Position numbers and translations under genes: made by a program
Origin: Candidatus Zhuqueibacterota bacterium
Lineage (GTDB): Bacteria > Zhuqueibacterota > QNDG01
Reading direction: 5' to 3'
DNA length: 5,357 bases
Assembly: GCA_003645915.1 (NCBI GenBank)
Contig: QNDG01000151.1
Coordinates: 1 to 5,357 of the forward strand
Shown here: piece by piece, positions 1 to 5,317 of the stretch
Numbering within the stretch: the first letter of the stretch is position 1
Layout of the letters: each line of letters begins with the position of its first letter
Notes under the pieces: model-generated
What the model was told of the DNA's origin: nothing
What the model saw: only the letters and a program-made list of their open reading frames with translations
The model's database searches: none

Positions 1-131
1 CTTCTCAGCATATTAAAAAATCTGTTGCAGATGCTTTGATTCAGACCGGAAAATTTAATCCGGAACAAATCGAACCGAAGAAACAGATAGATATTTTTTC
101 AGATCTTGATAGATTGCTTACTGATGAGTAG
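1..131 (+). CDS. 3' end of an unidentified protein gene (partial, 5' end outside window)
   Basis: An open frame runs in from the left edge with its first full codon at position 3 and ends at TAG 129-131, giving the last 42 residues of a protein. The tail is polar and looks like real coding sequence. It reads SQHIKKSVADALIQTGKF near the visible start and ends in an acidic amphipathic stretch, DIFSDLDRLLTDE. No domain or motif can be recognised, so no function is given. The stop lies just before the strong ribosome binding site of the next gene, leaving 17 bases to its TTG start, which fits the compact same-strand layout of the genes that follow. Minus-strand frames over this stretch have no supporting signals. 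The frame and stop are fairly sure; the identity is unknown. Confidence 0.6.
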   Translation, partial: SQHIKKSVADALIQTGKFNPEQIEPKKQIDIFSDLDRLLTDE

Positions 132-133
132 GA

Positions 134-140
134 AAGGAGG
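134..140 (+). promoter_or_regulatory. Strong ribosome binding site for the 29-aa basic protein
   Basis: AAGGAGG, a near-perfect Shine-Dalgarno match, sits 8 bases before a TTG codon at 149. The GTG at 142-144 is too close to this site and reaches a stop after six codons, so the site picks TTG 149 as the start of the small gene. It shows that this organism uses anti-Shine-Dalgarno pairing. Confidence 0.8.
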
Positions 141-148
141 GGTGTCGT

Positions 149-238
149 TTGCCAAGCGGTAAAAAACGTAAGCGCAAGAAGATTGCAACCCATAAGCGTA
201 AGAAACGGTTGCGCAAAAACCGTCATAAAAAGAAATAA
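149..238 (+). CDS. AURKAIP1/COX24 domain small basic protein, probable ribosome-associated (mS38-like)
   Basis: This 29-residue protein starts at TTG 149 and stops at TAA 236-238. It begins MPSGKKRKRKK and ends KRLRKNRHKKK; 20 of 29 residues are basic (12 Lys, 6 Arg, 2 His), with only a few others such as Ile12, Ala13, Thr14 and Leu21. From memory it is almost identical along its whole length to bacterial proteins annotated as AURKAIP1/COX24 domain-containing, seen mostly in Bacteroidota and relatives. The family is named after human AURKAIP1 and yeast Cox24, which are the mitochondrial small-subunit ribosomal protein mS38. The mycobacterial ribosomal protein bS22 is a comparably tiny basic protein. 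A role buried in rRNA of the small subunit is therefore a reasonable inference, not shown here. The gene has an excellent ribosome binding site 8 bases upstream and lies 19 bases before xseA. Its size and TTG start make it easy for gene finders to miss. Confidence 0.85.
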   Translation: MPSGKKRKRKKIATHKRKKRLRKNRHKKK

Positions 239-243
239 TCTTT

Positions 244-249
244 AAGGAG
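244..249 (+). promoter_or_regulatory. Ribosome binding site setting the GTG start of xseA
   Basis: AAGGAG lies 8 bases before GTG 258, just after the stop of the small basic protein gene. It supports the rare GTG start for xseA. The first in-frame ATG (residue 53) falls inside the conserved OB-fold region and would remove its first part. Confidence 0.75.
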
Positions 250-257
250 CCCGTATT

Positions 258-1493
258 GTGGAATTCTTTAGGGAAGACCACATAGGTTTTGATGATACTG
301 TTTATGCAGTATCGGAATTAACCGGACATATCCGCGAATTGCTTGAAAGTTCTTTTCCCGGGGTTTGGGTGGAGGGAGAAATATCCAATTTCAAACTGCA
401 TTCATCCGGGCATATGTATTTTTCTTTAAAAGATTCAGATGCAATGATAGCGTGTGTGTTGTGGAAAGGCAGAAGTTCAGGTTTGATTTTTAAACTTAAA
501 GACGGGCTCCGTGTTAAGATATTTGGAAAAATTACAGTTTTTGAAAAGTATGGGAAATATCAGTTGGATGTTATGCAGGTTGTGCCTGTTGGAGAGGGCA
601 GCCTGCAACAGGCCTTTTTTGAATTAAAACAGAAATTATTTGAAGAAGGCCTTTTTGATGAAGAGGCAAAAAAGGAGATACCAAAGTATCCGGAAACAAT
701 AGGTGTTGTAACTTCGCCTACAGGAGCGGCAGTAAGGGATATAATTAATGTGATCAGCAGAAGATATCCCTGTGTTAATATAATTATTGCTCCTGTCCGG
801 GTGCAGGGAGTTGGAGCAGCCAGGGAAATTGCAGATGCAATTGACTCCCTTAATCATCTCGGCTGTATTGATGTGATGATTGTAGGAAGGGGAGGAGGAT
901 CTCTTGAGGATCTGTGGGCCTTTAATGAAGAGATCGTTGCACAAGCGGTATATAATTCTGAAGTGCCGGTTGTATCTGCAGTAGGCCATGAGGTGGATTT
1001 TACAATTTGCGATTTTACTGCAGATATGCGGGCTCCTACACCCTCTGCTGCTGCAGAGCTTGTTGTTCCTGACAGAGATGCTCTTTTTATGCAGATTCAT
1101 TCATTTCAGGAGAGTATGTCAGGAATAATTTATCAGAATATTCAGGAAAGTAAAAACAAAATCAAATCCATTTCTTCAAGCTACATATTCCGCAGTATAG
1201 AAAACAGAGTAAAACAGACAATTCAGTATGTTGACACATTGGAAGAAAAACTTACTTCTTTGATGATGTGGAATCTGGAAAGGGAAAGGCTGTCTCTTGA
1301 AAAGGTAAGTGAGAATTTGGAAGCATTAAACCCTGAAGCTATATTAAAAAGAGGATATTCAATAACAATGTTTAAAAAAGACGGAAGAGTTGTGCATACA
1401 GGTACGCAGCTTAAGCAGGGAGACAGAATCAGGACAAAATTTTATAAAGGCAGTGCAGAAAGCACTGTTGATTTTGTTGATAAAGAGGATTAG
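258..1493 (+). CDS. xseA: Exodeoxyribonuclease VII large subunit
   Basis: XseA is the catalytic subunit of exodeoxyribonuclease VII, a cytoplasmic enzyme that degrades single-stranded DNA from both ends into oligonucleotides and takes part in repair and recombination. The 411-residue product starts at GTG 258. An N-terminal OB-fold nucleic-acid-binding domain covers about residues 14-115 (VWVEGEISNFK, then GHMYFSLKD). The catalytic domain follows, with GVVTSPTGAAVRD at 149-161, the glycine-rich VGRGGGSLEDLW at 209-220, AVGHEVD at 241-247 and APTPSAAAE from 259. These are the hallmark blocks of the family. A helical, coiled-coil-like stretch fills about 272-358, and the protein closes with the typical LKRGYS block at 363-368. 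It is shorter than the Escherichia coli protein (456 residues), apparently in the coiled-coil arm. The next gene, 6 bases on, encodes the partner subunit. The 154-codon minus-strand frame inside it is a shadow. Confidence 0.97.
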   Translation: MEFFREDHIGFDDTVYAVSELTGHIRELLESSFPGVWVEGEISNFKLHSSGHMYFSLKDSDAMIACVLWKGRSSGLIFKLKDGLRVKIFGKITVFEKYGKYQLDVMQVVPVGEGSLQQAFFELKQKLFEEGLFDEEAKKEIPKYPETIGVVTSPTGAAVRDIINVISRRYPCVNIIIAPVRVQGVGAAREIADAIDSLNHLGCIDVMIVGRGGGSLEDLWAFNEEIVAQAVYNSEVPVVSAVGHEVDFTICDFTADMRAPTPSAAAELVVPDRDALFMQIHSFQESMSGIIYQNIQESKNKIKSISSSYIFRSIENRVKQTIQYVDTLEEKLTSLMMWNLERERLSLEKVSENLEALNPEAILKRGYSITMFKKDGRVVHTGTQLKQGDRIRTKFYKGSAESTVDFVDKED

Positions 1494-1499
1494 TTTGTT

Positions 1500-1721
1500 A
1501 TGAAAACGGAAAATATGACATTTGAAGAGGCTTTTGCCAGGCTTGAATCAATAGTTGAGATTTTGGGAAGCGGAGAAGTGTCTCTGGAAAAATCTCTTGA
1601 ACTTTTTGAAGAAGGAATGGAGTTAACCGGATTTTGTTCTGACAAATTAAATAAAGCAGAATTAAAGATTCAAAAACTTGTAAAGGAAAAAGACGAATTA
1701 CAGGTTGAGGACTTTGAATAA
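1500..1721 (+). CDS. xseB: Exodeoxyribonuclease VII small subunit
   Basis: XseB is the small helical subunit of exodeoxyribonuclease VII; in the known enzyme several copies bind the coiled-coil arm of each XseA. The 73-residue product is close to the usual family size (about 75-80). It shows the family pattern: TFEEAFARLESIV at 7-19, then a turn with GSGE at 23-26, and the signature SLEKSLELFEEG at 28-39. A second helix, rich in Lys and Glu, has the KLNKAE pattern near residue 50. The protein reads as two antiparallel amphipathic helices. ATG 1500 follows the xseA stop by 6 bases, and a GAGG at 1485-1488 inside the end of xseA can serve as ribosome binding site, so translational coupling with xseA is likely. 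Its stop is 16 bases before the chosen start of dxs. Confidence 0.94.
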   Translation: MKTENMTFEEAFARLESIVEILGSGEVSLEKSLELFEEGMELTGFCSDKLNKAELKIQKLVKEKDELQVEDFE

Positions 1722-1737
1722 GGGAAAGCAGGGATTT

Positions 1738-3615
1738 ATGGGCGATCATGATCTACTGAAAAAAGTAAACTTCCCGTCAGACATCAAAAAGATGTCTTCG
1801 GAAGAACTAAAGCAGCTTGCGGAGGAGCTGCGGGAATTTATTATAGATTCAGTCTCTGAAACAGGAGGACATCTTGCTCCGAGTCTTGGTGTTGTAGAGC
1901 TGACTCTTGCTTTGCACAAGGTTTTTAATGCACCGGAGGATAAAATCGTCTGGGATGTGGGGCATCAGGCCTATGTTCATAAGATAATTACAGGGAGAAA
2001 AGATAAATTCCATACTTTAAGACAGTACAATGGTATAAGCGGATTCCCCAAAATAACAGAGAGCGAGTACGATACATTTGGTGTAGGGCATTCATCAACT
2101 TCCATATCCGCAGCTCTTGGTATGGCAGCAGCGAGAGATCTGCTTCGGGAAAAATATAAAGTAGTTGCTGTAATAGGCGATGGTGCTTTAACAGGCGGTG
2201 TTGCTTTTGAAGGTCTTAACAATGCAGGCGGGATGAAAAAGGATATGATTGTCATATTAAATGACAATGAGATGTCAATCTCAAGAAATGTGGGTGCTGT
2301 ATCAGATTACTTTACAAAGGTAATAACAAATCCGCTGTATAACAGAATAAAAAAGGATGTATGGGATCTTACAGGAAAGATCCCAATGGGCACAAAATTT
2401 GTCAGGGAAAGCGTTCAGCGGGTTCAGGACGGTATTAAAACCATGATAACACCCGGAGCATTATTTGAAAGGTTCGGGTTCAGATATTTCGGGCCTGTTG
2501 ACGGGCATGATATAGCAAGACTTGTAAAGGTCCTTAATGAGATTAAAAGACTTAAAGGTCCTATTCTTTTACATATAAAAACAATAAAAGGCAAGGGATA
2601 TAAATTTGCAGAGAGAGATGCAACCAAGTTCCACGGATTGGGGTCTTTTAATCCGGAAACAGGTCTTTCCAAAAAGAAAAAAAGGATAACATACACAGAA
2701 GTATTCGGGAAAACCCTTACAGAGCTTGCTGAAAAAGATGAAAGAATAATCGGGATTACTGCTGCAATGGCTGACGGAACAGGAATGATACATTTAAAAA
2801 ACAAATTTAAAAATCGGTTTTTTGATGTGGGAATTGCAGAACAGCATGCAGTTGTTTTTGCAGGGGCAATGGCTCTGCAGGGTATGAAACCTGTAGTGGC
2901 AATTTATTCTACTTTTCTGCAGAGAGCATATGATCAGGTTATCCATGATGTTGCGCTTCAAAAACTTCCTGTTGTATTTGCTTTGGACAGAGGGGGTATA
3001 GTTGGAGAAGACGGGCCCACTCACCACGGTTCTTTTGATCTTTCGTACCTCAGACTTGTTCCGAATATGGTAATTATGGCGCCCAAAGATGAAAATGAGC
3101 TTCGTCACATGCTTTTCACTGCAGTTAATTATAAAAAAGGCCCTGTTGCTATCAGGTATCCGAGAGGGGAAGGTGTGGGAGTCGAATTTGACTCTTCATT
3201 AAATGAAATACCAATTGGAACCAGTGAAGTATTAAAGGAAGGTAAGAACGCAGCAATAATCAGCATTGGAGACATGGTACACCCCAGCATGGTTGCAGCG
3301 GAAAAACTGAGCAAAAAAGGTTATGATGTTGCTGTTGTAAATGCAAGATTTGTCAAACCTCTTGACAGAGAGGGGCTTATTTCTGTTATCAGAAAAGTCC
3401 CTGTTGTAGTAACTGTAGAGAATAATTCAATTATCGGAGGCTTGGGAAGTTCTGTATCGGATATCCTTGCTGAGGAAAAAATTGATGTTAGATTTAAAAA
3501 GATAGGCATACCGGATAAATTTGTTGCACACGGGCCTGTAGCAAAATTGCTGGAGGACTTGGCTCTTGATTCTGACGGGATTGTCCGGAGCGTTGAATCT
3601 TTTATAAATTCTTAA
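1738..3615 (+). CDS. dxs: 1-deoxy-D-xylulose-5-phosphate synthase
   Basis: Dxs condenses pyruvate with glyceraldehyde 3-phosphate, using thiamine diphosphate (TPP) and Mg2+, to give 1-deoxy-D-xylulose 5-phosphate and CO2. This is the entry step of the MEP isoprenoid pathway and also feeds thiamine and pyridoxal synthesis. From ATG 1738 the product has 625 residues, close to the 620 of Escherichia coli. Visible are GGHLAPSLG with His45, WDVGHQAY with His76, the TPP motif GDGALTGG at 147-154 with Asp148, and NDNEMSIS with Asn177 and Met179, 29 residues after Asp148 as in other Dxs. The pyrimidine domain carries GIAEQHA with catalytic Glu368, STFLQRAYDQ with Arg396, and EDGPTHHG with His429. A transketolase C-terminal domain closes the protein from about residue 500. 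A frame extension to TTG 1705 exists, but it overlaps xseB, lacks a well-placed ribosome binding site and adds no family sequence. AGGG at 1730-1733 precedes the ATG closely. No ispA separates it from xseB. Confidence 0.97.
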   Translation: MGDHDLLKKVNFPSDIKKMSSEELKQLAEELREFIIDSVSETGGHLAPSLGVVELTLALHKVFNAPEDKIVWDVGHQAYVHKIITGRKDKFHTLRQYNGISGFPKITESEYDTFGVGHSSTSISAALGMAAARDLLREKYKVVAVIGDGALTGGVAFEGLNNAGGMKKDMIVILNDNEMSISRNVGAVSDYFTKVITNPLYNRIKKDVWDLTGKIPMGTKFVRESVQRVQDGIKTMITPGALFERFGFRYFGPVDGHDIARLVKVLNEIKRLKGPILLHIKTIKGKGYKFAERDATKFHGLGSFNPETGLSKKKKRITYTEVFGKTLTELAEKDERIIGITAAMADGTGMIHLKNKFKNRFFDVGIAEQHAVVFAGAMALQGMKPVVAIYSTFLQRAYDQVIHDVALQKLPVVFALDRGGIVGEDGPTHHGSFDLSYLRLVPNMVIMAPKDENELRHMLFTAVNYKKGPVAIRYPRGEGVGVEFDSSLNEIPIGTSEVLKEGKNAAIISIGDMVHPSMVAAEKLSKKGYDVAVVNARFVKPLDREGLISVIRKVPVVVTVENNSIIGGLGSSVSDILAEEKIDVRFKKIGIPDKFVAHGPVAKLLEDLALDSDGIVRSVESFINS

Positions 3616-3635
3616 CTTTTCGAGAGAACTGTTTA

Positions 3636-4505
3636 ATGAAATTCGGGATATTTGCAAATACGGAAAAATCAGGATTGCAGGAAACGCTTAATGCCTTGAT
3701 AGAGTGGGTTAAAAGAAACAATTCCGAGGTGCTGGCTCCTGAAACAATGAAAAGCTTTATTACAAAGAAGCTGACCTTTATCAATCTGTTAAACATCGAA
3801 ACGATTGTAAAAGAGAGTGATATAATTATTTCTCTTGGCGGAGACGGAACAATGCTGGGAGCTGCAGAAATTATCGGGATTGATGATACTCCGGTTATGG
3901 GGATTAATCTCGGGGGGCTGGGATTTCTGACTCAGGCATCTGTTGAAAACATGTTTGACAGACTGGATAAAATAAAAAAGGGGGAATATAAAATTGAAAA
4001 AAGGATGATGCTTGAAGCTGATGTAATATATCCTTCGGAAAGGAAGTCGTTTTTTGCGCTGAATGATGTTGTTTTTAACAGGGCAGGCAATCCAAGAATG
4101 ATGAAAACAGAAGTTTATGTTGACGATACTTACTTTAACACCTATGTCTCTGACGGGCTTATTATCTCAACTCCTACGGGCTCAACTGCTTATTCTCTTT
4201 CAGCAGGAGGTCCCATAGTTGTGCCGGGGCTGGAAGCAATTATTTTAAATCCCATATGTCCGCATGCAGTAACAGTCCGGCCGACTATTATACCTTCTGA
4301 AAGTGTGATTGATATTACAGTTGCTCAGGATGATCTTGAACCTTTTGTGAGCATTGACGGACAGAGAAATATTTTTTTTACAAATAATTCCAGAGTAACA
4401 ATTAAGAAGGCAGACAGGCATATTTCCCTTGTCACTTTTGAAGAGTGTGGTTTTTTTAAGATACTCAGAGAAAAACTTCAATGGGGCAGACTGCCTCATA
4501 AGTAA
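3636..4505 (+). CDS. nadK: NAD kinase (ATP/polyphosphate-dependent NAD+ kinase)
   Basis: NadK phosphorylates NAD+ on the 2'-hydroxyl of the adenosine ribose to make NADP+, the only known route to the NADP pool, in the cytoplasm. The 289-residue product is of normal bacterial length. It shows the catalytic GGDGT motif at 68-72 with Asp70, INLGGLGFL at 90-98, the NAD-binding Asn143-Asp144 pair (usually Asn-Glu, so a conservative change), and the glycine-rich SDGLIISTPTGSTAY at 172-186 followed by SLSAGGP. DGQ at 241-243 and the C-terminal FFKILREKLQWG block are also typical. ATG 3636 lies 20 bases after the dxs stop, with only a weak GAGAG at 3622-3626 as ribosome binding site, so coupling to upstream translation is likely. 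The NADP it makes is the cofactor of the second MEP enzyme (Dxr), which gives a loose metabolic link to dxs. It is the last gene of the block; AT-rich DNA begins right after it. Confidence 0.97.
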   Translation: MKFGIFANTEKSGLQETLNALIEWVKRNNSEVLAPETMKSFITKKLTFINLLNIETIVKESDIIISLGGDGTMLGAAEIIGIDDTPVMGINLGGLGFLTQASVENMFDRLDKIKKGEYKIEKRMMLEADVIYPSERKSFFALNDVVFNRAGNPRMMKTEVYVDDTYFNTYVSDGLIISTPTGSTAYSLSAGGPIVVPGLEAIILNPICPHAVTVRPTIIPSESVIDITVAQDDLEPFVSIDGQRNIFFTNNSRVTIKKADRHISLVTFEECGFFKILREKLQWGRLPHK

Positions 4506-4545
4506 AAAATCTGCTTTGCTTAAATAGTTTATTAATTTATTGGGT

Positions 4546-4575
4546 TGTCATTATAATATGACATAGTTACTGTGT
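4546..4575 (+). terminator. Two overlapping small hairpins after nadK, weak terminator candidate
   Basis: TGTCAT/ATGACA (4546-4551 with 4558-4563) forms a 6-bp hairpin with a TATAAT loop. ACATAG/CTGTGT (4561-4566 with 4570-4575) forms a second 6-bp hairpin with one G-U pair and a UUA loop. They share three bases, so both cannot form fully. A T5 run follows at 4583-4587, after seven AT-rich bases, which is farther than in a normal intrinsic terminator. It is the nearest candidate end for the operon transcript, 40-80 bases after nadK, but both stems are short and AT-rich. Confidence 0.3.
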
Positions 4576-4623
4576 GATAAAATTTTTATTAAACACATTC
4601 TTGTCCAAATAGATATTTAAGAA

Positions 4624-4643
4624 ATTAATTTGGGAAAATTAAT
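4624..4643. repeat. 8-bp AT-only inverted repeat with GGGA loop
   Basis: ATTAATTT (4624-4631) and AAATTAAT (4636-4643) are perfect inverted repeats around GGGA, a GNRA-type tetraloop in RNA. The self-complementary AATATT occurs twice just beyond (4641-4646 and 4651-4656), and TTAAT/ATTAA at 4661-4675 adds another. In such AT-rich sequence these may be chance. Confidence 0.35.
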
Positions 4644-4693
4644 ATTTGTAAATATTTAGTTTAATTATATATTAAGACCCTACGTCATTATAG

Positions 4694-4712
4694 TTCCTTA
4701 TATTTTAGGGAA
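4694..4712. repeat. 7-bp stem-loop TTCCTTA/TAGGGAA
   Basis: TTCCTTA (4694-4700) pairs with TAGGGAA (4706-4712) with one G-U pair and a 5-base loop. No T run follows, so it is not a terminator on the + strand. It lies between two copies of ATTAAGAC (4671-4678 and 4731-4738). Confidence 0.35.
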
Positions 4713-4845
4713 AAGTTTAATTTTGCAGAGATTAAGACATAATACTTTTTCAGAAATCCCGGCCGTGCTATTATATTTAATTTAAGTAGTCTTGGCTGAT
4801 GAAGTCCTAATTTCCAAATATTCCAAACTGGCGGGCAATAATGTG

Positions 4846-4875
4846 AAAAGCCACCACCTCTGAAAGTGGCTGTTT
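4846..4875. repeat. GC-rich hairpin with AGCCAC/GTGGCT stem
   Basis: AGCCAC (4849-4854) pairs perfectly with GTGGCT (4866-4871) around an 11-base loop. With one bulged G (4872) the stem extends by three A-T pairs to 4846 and 4875. It is the most GC-rich structure in the tail. The AGCCACCACCT wording resembles, from memory, hairpins near the ends of IS200/IS605-family elements, but no transposase is present nearby. On either strand it is not followed by a clean T run, so a terminator role is less likely. Confidence 0.5.
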
Positions 4876-4979
4876 ACTATTGAATGCTAAAATTTGTTTT
4901 AATAAAAAAAAATCTGAATGCATGCTGGTCTCCAAAAAAATCCGGTAGAAGATTAAAAGATGCTAGCCTGAATAATTTA

Positions 4980-5030
4980 TAGAACTGAGTATTAAGCTCA
5001 AAATAATCACATTAATTAAACTTAGTTCTA
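4980..5030. repeat. Long imperfect hairpin (11 + 4 bp)
   Basis: TAGAACTGAGT (4980-4990) pairs with ACTTAGTTCTA (5020-5030) over 11 positions with one G-U. After one bulged A (4991), TTAA (4992-4995) pairs with TTAA (5016-5019). The loop is 20 bases. A 7-bp outer pairing, TAGCCTG (4964-4970) with CAGGCTA (5102-5108), encloses it. This is the longest inverted repeat seen in the window. It could be an RNA fold, a protein-binding palindrome or a remnant of element ends. Confidence 0.5.
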
Positions 5031-5060
5031 AAGTTGAATTTTATGTAACTTCTTGTAATT

Positions 5061-5080
5061 AAAGCCATTATCTGCTTTTT
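5061..5080 (+). repeat. AAAGC/GCTTT hairpin with T5 tail
   Basis: AAAGC (5061-5065) pairs with GCTTT (5074-5078) around 8 bases; the T run 5076-5080 forms the end of the stem and a two-base tail. It is a very weak terminator-like element inside the region bounded by 4964-5108. Confidence 0.25.
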
Positions 5081-5293
5081 ACTGAATTTTCGTGAATAAT
5101 CCAGGCTATAATCTCAAGACAATTTTTTTTGTAAAATCACCGGATAGAATTTTTTTATAAATATAATAACTCCAAACATTAGTTGTTGGGTCTCATCTGG
5201 AGCAATAAAAACTTGATTTTAAAACTATACAGGACTATTTTGAAATAAGTAAAAATAAATTTTAAGCAAATTAGATTGTATCTTAATAATACA

Positions 5294-5317
5294 GTCTACA
5301 GTTAGACAACCTTTTTT
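5294..5317 (+). terminator. Possible short intrinsic terminator (overlaps an alternative hairpin)
   Basis: GTCTA (5294-5298) pairs with TAGAC (5303-5307) around a CAGT loop, followed by AACC and then six T (5312-5317). The stem is short and the four bases before the T run weaken it. Its 5' arm is also the 3' arm of a longer 10-bp hairpin, 5272-5281 with 5289-5298, so the two structures exclude each other. Confidence 0.35.

Noticed and set aside
142..162. GTG start just after the strong ribosome binding site
   Set aside because: It reads only six codons before TAA and lies too close to the site; TTG 149 gives the conserved basic protein.
636..1100. 154-codon minus-strand open frame inside xseA
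   Set aside because: It is fully covered by conserved XseA motifs on the + strand, the translation has no domain pattern and is rich in Cys, Ser, Asn and Ile as expected of an antisense shadow, and no ribosome binding site was seen.
1705..1737. TTG start giving dxs 11 extra residues
   Set aside because: It overlaps the end of xseB, lacks a well-spaced ribosome binding site, and the added residues do not resemble Dxs N-termini; ATG 1738 gives a normal family start.
1500..1749. Minus-strand 83-codon frame over xseB
   Set aside because: It is antisense to a clear XseB protein and has no ribosome binding site or family resemblance.
2424..2804. Minus-strand open frame of 126 codons inside dxs
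   Set aside because: It is antisense to the conserved Dxs sequence, with low-complexity hydrophobic content and no supporting signals.
4796..4870. CTGATGA followed by AGTCC, resembling the start of a hammerhead ribozyme core
   Set aside because: The matching GGACGAAA-type strand is missing. The GAAA at 4862-4865 is not preceded by a sequence that pairs with the bases after CTGATGA, and no closing stems I or III can be drawn.
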